DNA of 64,000 nucleotides, taken from NCBI GenBank assembly GCA_001970955.1, contig MPUH01000017.1, positions 62,001 through 126,000 on the forward strand. The letters run 5' to 3'. Shown here one piece after another: positions 63,101 through 64,000 of the stretch; the stretch's first letter is position 1; each line of letters opens with the position of its first letter. The notes under the pieces are model-generated. The model ran no database searches, was not told the DNA's origin, and saw only the letters and a program-made list of their open reading frames with translations. A program made the position numbers and the translations under genes. The stretch comes from Stentor coeruleus (Eukaryota; Ciliophora; Heterotrichea; Heterotrichida; Stentoridae).

Positions 63101-64000
63101 TCGATGGCTTCAAAGTTCAGAAATATCAGCTACTCTTACAGATTATTTAAAGACTTTACTTCTAAGCTTTAGTGTTAGTGTTATGCCTGTTAATTGTACT
63201 TTACTTTTCTCAGATCCTATCCTTTTAAAATTAGGATTAGGTTATATTTGTACTTTTTCTTCAAACTATACATCTTTGTCTATTAAATTAGGCTATTCAA
63301 GTAACTTGAAAAATGAGCAAATTGGGTTGATTTCAGGAGTTTTGAAAGGCCAGTTAAAAAAATGTGGATATAATCTTACTGATCTAAGCGTTAATATTAC
63401 ATTTTCTGAACCCTTACCTAAACCTCAAGCGATAATTTTGTCGCCAAACAGTATATTTTATGAATGCCAAAATATGACTATTGATGGGAGTTTATCAAAT
63501 GCAGGCTATGGGAAAACACTTTATTATAAATGGAAAATCAGCATAAAAGGATCTTTAAGTAAAGATATTATTCAAGATTATTCAGATACTTCTTATATAA
63601 CTATTTTAGGTTCAAGTCTTAGTGAGGGGGTTGCTAGTGTAGAATTGACTGTGAAAAATGAACTTAATAAAGAAAGCTCAGTAAATAAACTCATAAATAT
63701 ATCTAAAGCAACTTATCTTTTAGTTCAATTTGATGATAATAAGAATTATACCTGTAAACAAACCACAACTTGTCAGTTTTTCATAAAATCAATTGACTCT
63801 TGTGGTTCTTCAAGTATATATTCCTTCTCATGGTCCCTATTATCAGATTCAAACCTCATCACTTCAGAAAAACTAAATTCTTTCTGGTCATCTCAAATAT
63901 TCCCAAGTGCATTAACAATTCCATCAAAAACATTCCCAACATCAACACTTATATTTCAAGTTATAGTAACAGATCAAAAAACACAAATTACAGGTAATCA
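60153..64000 (+). CDS. Large secreted/membrane protein with repeated beta modules, Cys-rich repeats and REJ/PKD-like region (3' end outside window)
   Basis: Exons 60153-60224, 60240-60818, 60834-61130, 61146-61433, 61449-61739, 61755-62051 and 62067-64000 (open at the edge) are joined by six 15-nt phase-0 introns. The first exon encodes a signal peptide (MFTTFLALIVLTTAKYL). Exons 2-6 encode ~97-residue beta-sandwich modules; exons 3-6 have 99, 96, 97 and 99 codons, and exon 2 (193) appears to hold two modules. From ~62340 there follow ~30-residue CxC...C..C modules (CEC-x4-Y-x5-C-x2-C...), two of them in a 180-bp tandem duplication. After ~63430 a region with W-x-I...DGS-like spacing (YECQNMTIDGSL, YYKWKI) resembles REJ/PKD domains of polycystin-type receptors. 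A cell-surface receptor or mechanosensory protein is plausible. The gene has no stop before the window edge. Confidence 0.75.
61434..61448 (+). other. Putative in-frame 15-nt intron without stop
   Basis: GTAATATATATTCAG has the size and GT...AG ends of the other introns but ends in CAG and contains no stop (it would read VIYIQ). It falls at the same module boundary, after LSSEN and before TYIINSPLAI, where the neighbouring module boundaries each have an intron. Removing it gives 96- and 97-codon exons, close to the 99-codon exons on either side. Confidence 0.65.
62598..62957 (+). repeat. 180-bp tandem duplication in the Cys-rich repeats
   Basis: 62598-62777 and 62778-62957 are identical except for two bases (one in ATAATGTAAG versus ATAAAGTAAG, one in GTGAGTGGA versus GTGAATGGA). 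Each unit encodes two ~30-residue Cys modules, so the duplication is in frame and very recent, or homogenised. Confidence 0.92.

Noticed and set aside
1-64000. tRNA, rRNA, CRISPR or mobile-element signals.
   Set aside because: I looked for T-loop-like GGTTCRA motifs, long terminal or inverted repeats, and reverse-transcriptase or transposase motifs and saw none.

Overview
The window looks like macronuclear DNA of a heterotrich ciliate, most likely Stentor or a close relative. The DNA is very AT-rich and the genes are dense. TAA, TAG and TGA all act as stops (standard code). Reading frames are interrupted by 15-nt GT...AG introns that restore the frame exactly when removed. I found 15 of them, including one without an in-frame stop. 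Ciliary, centriolar and tubulin-modification themes fit. I see no tRNA, rRNA, transposon, viral or CRISPR feature.

Layout. 1-11.2 kb: 5' end of a Sec31-like COPII gene (-), RCC1-repeat protein (-), BAH-PHD-TFIIS-middle chromatin protein (-), small C2H2 zinc-finger protein (+), CCP5-type tubulin deglutamylase (+), a coiled-coil protein (-) and a small orphan (-). 11.6-24.2 kb: UBA/RING-H2 ubiquitin ligase (+), chitin synthase (-), coiled-coil protein (-), amidinotransferase/arginine-deiminase-fold enzyme (-), orphan (+), TFIIF beta (+), a secreted S10 carboxypeptidase homologue lacking two of three catalytic residues (+) and two orphans (-). 24.7-37.5 kb: WD40 protein (-), giant single-pass membrane protein (+), divergent Rab-like GTPase (+), IQ protein (+), coiled-coil protein (+), and a CDPK (-) whose start codon is 17 bp from that of a PX-domain sorting nexin (+). 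37.5-50.5 kb: CFAP157-like ciliary protein (-), large orphan (+), SHIPPO/STPG-like protein (-), Rab7 (+), long coiled-coil protein (-), dual-specificity phosphatase (-) and an Atg4 protease with a CxxC...CxxC insert (-). 51.2-64 kb: TPR-IQ protein (-), orphan (+), two-TM protein (-) with two decayed copies nearby, SNF1/AMPK-type kinase whose initiator ATG is split by an intron (-), and the 5' part of a large secreted or membrane protein (+) with ~97-residue beta modules, Cys-rich repeats and a REJ/PKD-like region.

The genes are not operons. Several products belong to shared cell systems: endolysosomal traffic and autophagy (Rab7, PX sorting nexin, Atg4, Sec31-like), cilium and cytoskeleton (CCP5, CFAP157-like, STPG-like, IQ and coiled-coil proteins) and Ca2+/energy signalling (CDPK, SNF1-like kinase).

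Three things stand out. (1) Intron architecture: one intron splits a start codon, and a set of phase-0 introns sits at equivalent positions between repeated domains. (2) A strand-asymmetric intergenic composition: 5' flanks are C-rich and G-poor on the coding strand, and 3' flanks are the reverse. (3) A secreted serine-carboxypeptidase pseudoenzyme. Two single-N positions are flanked by exact duplications (114 and 52 bp) and are best explained as uncollapsed assembly joins.
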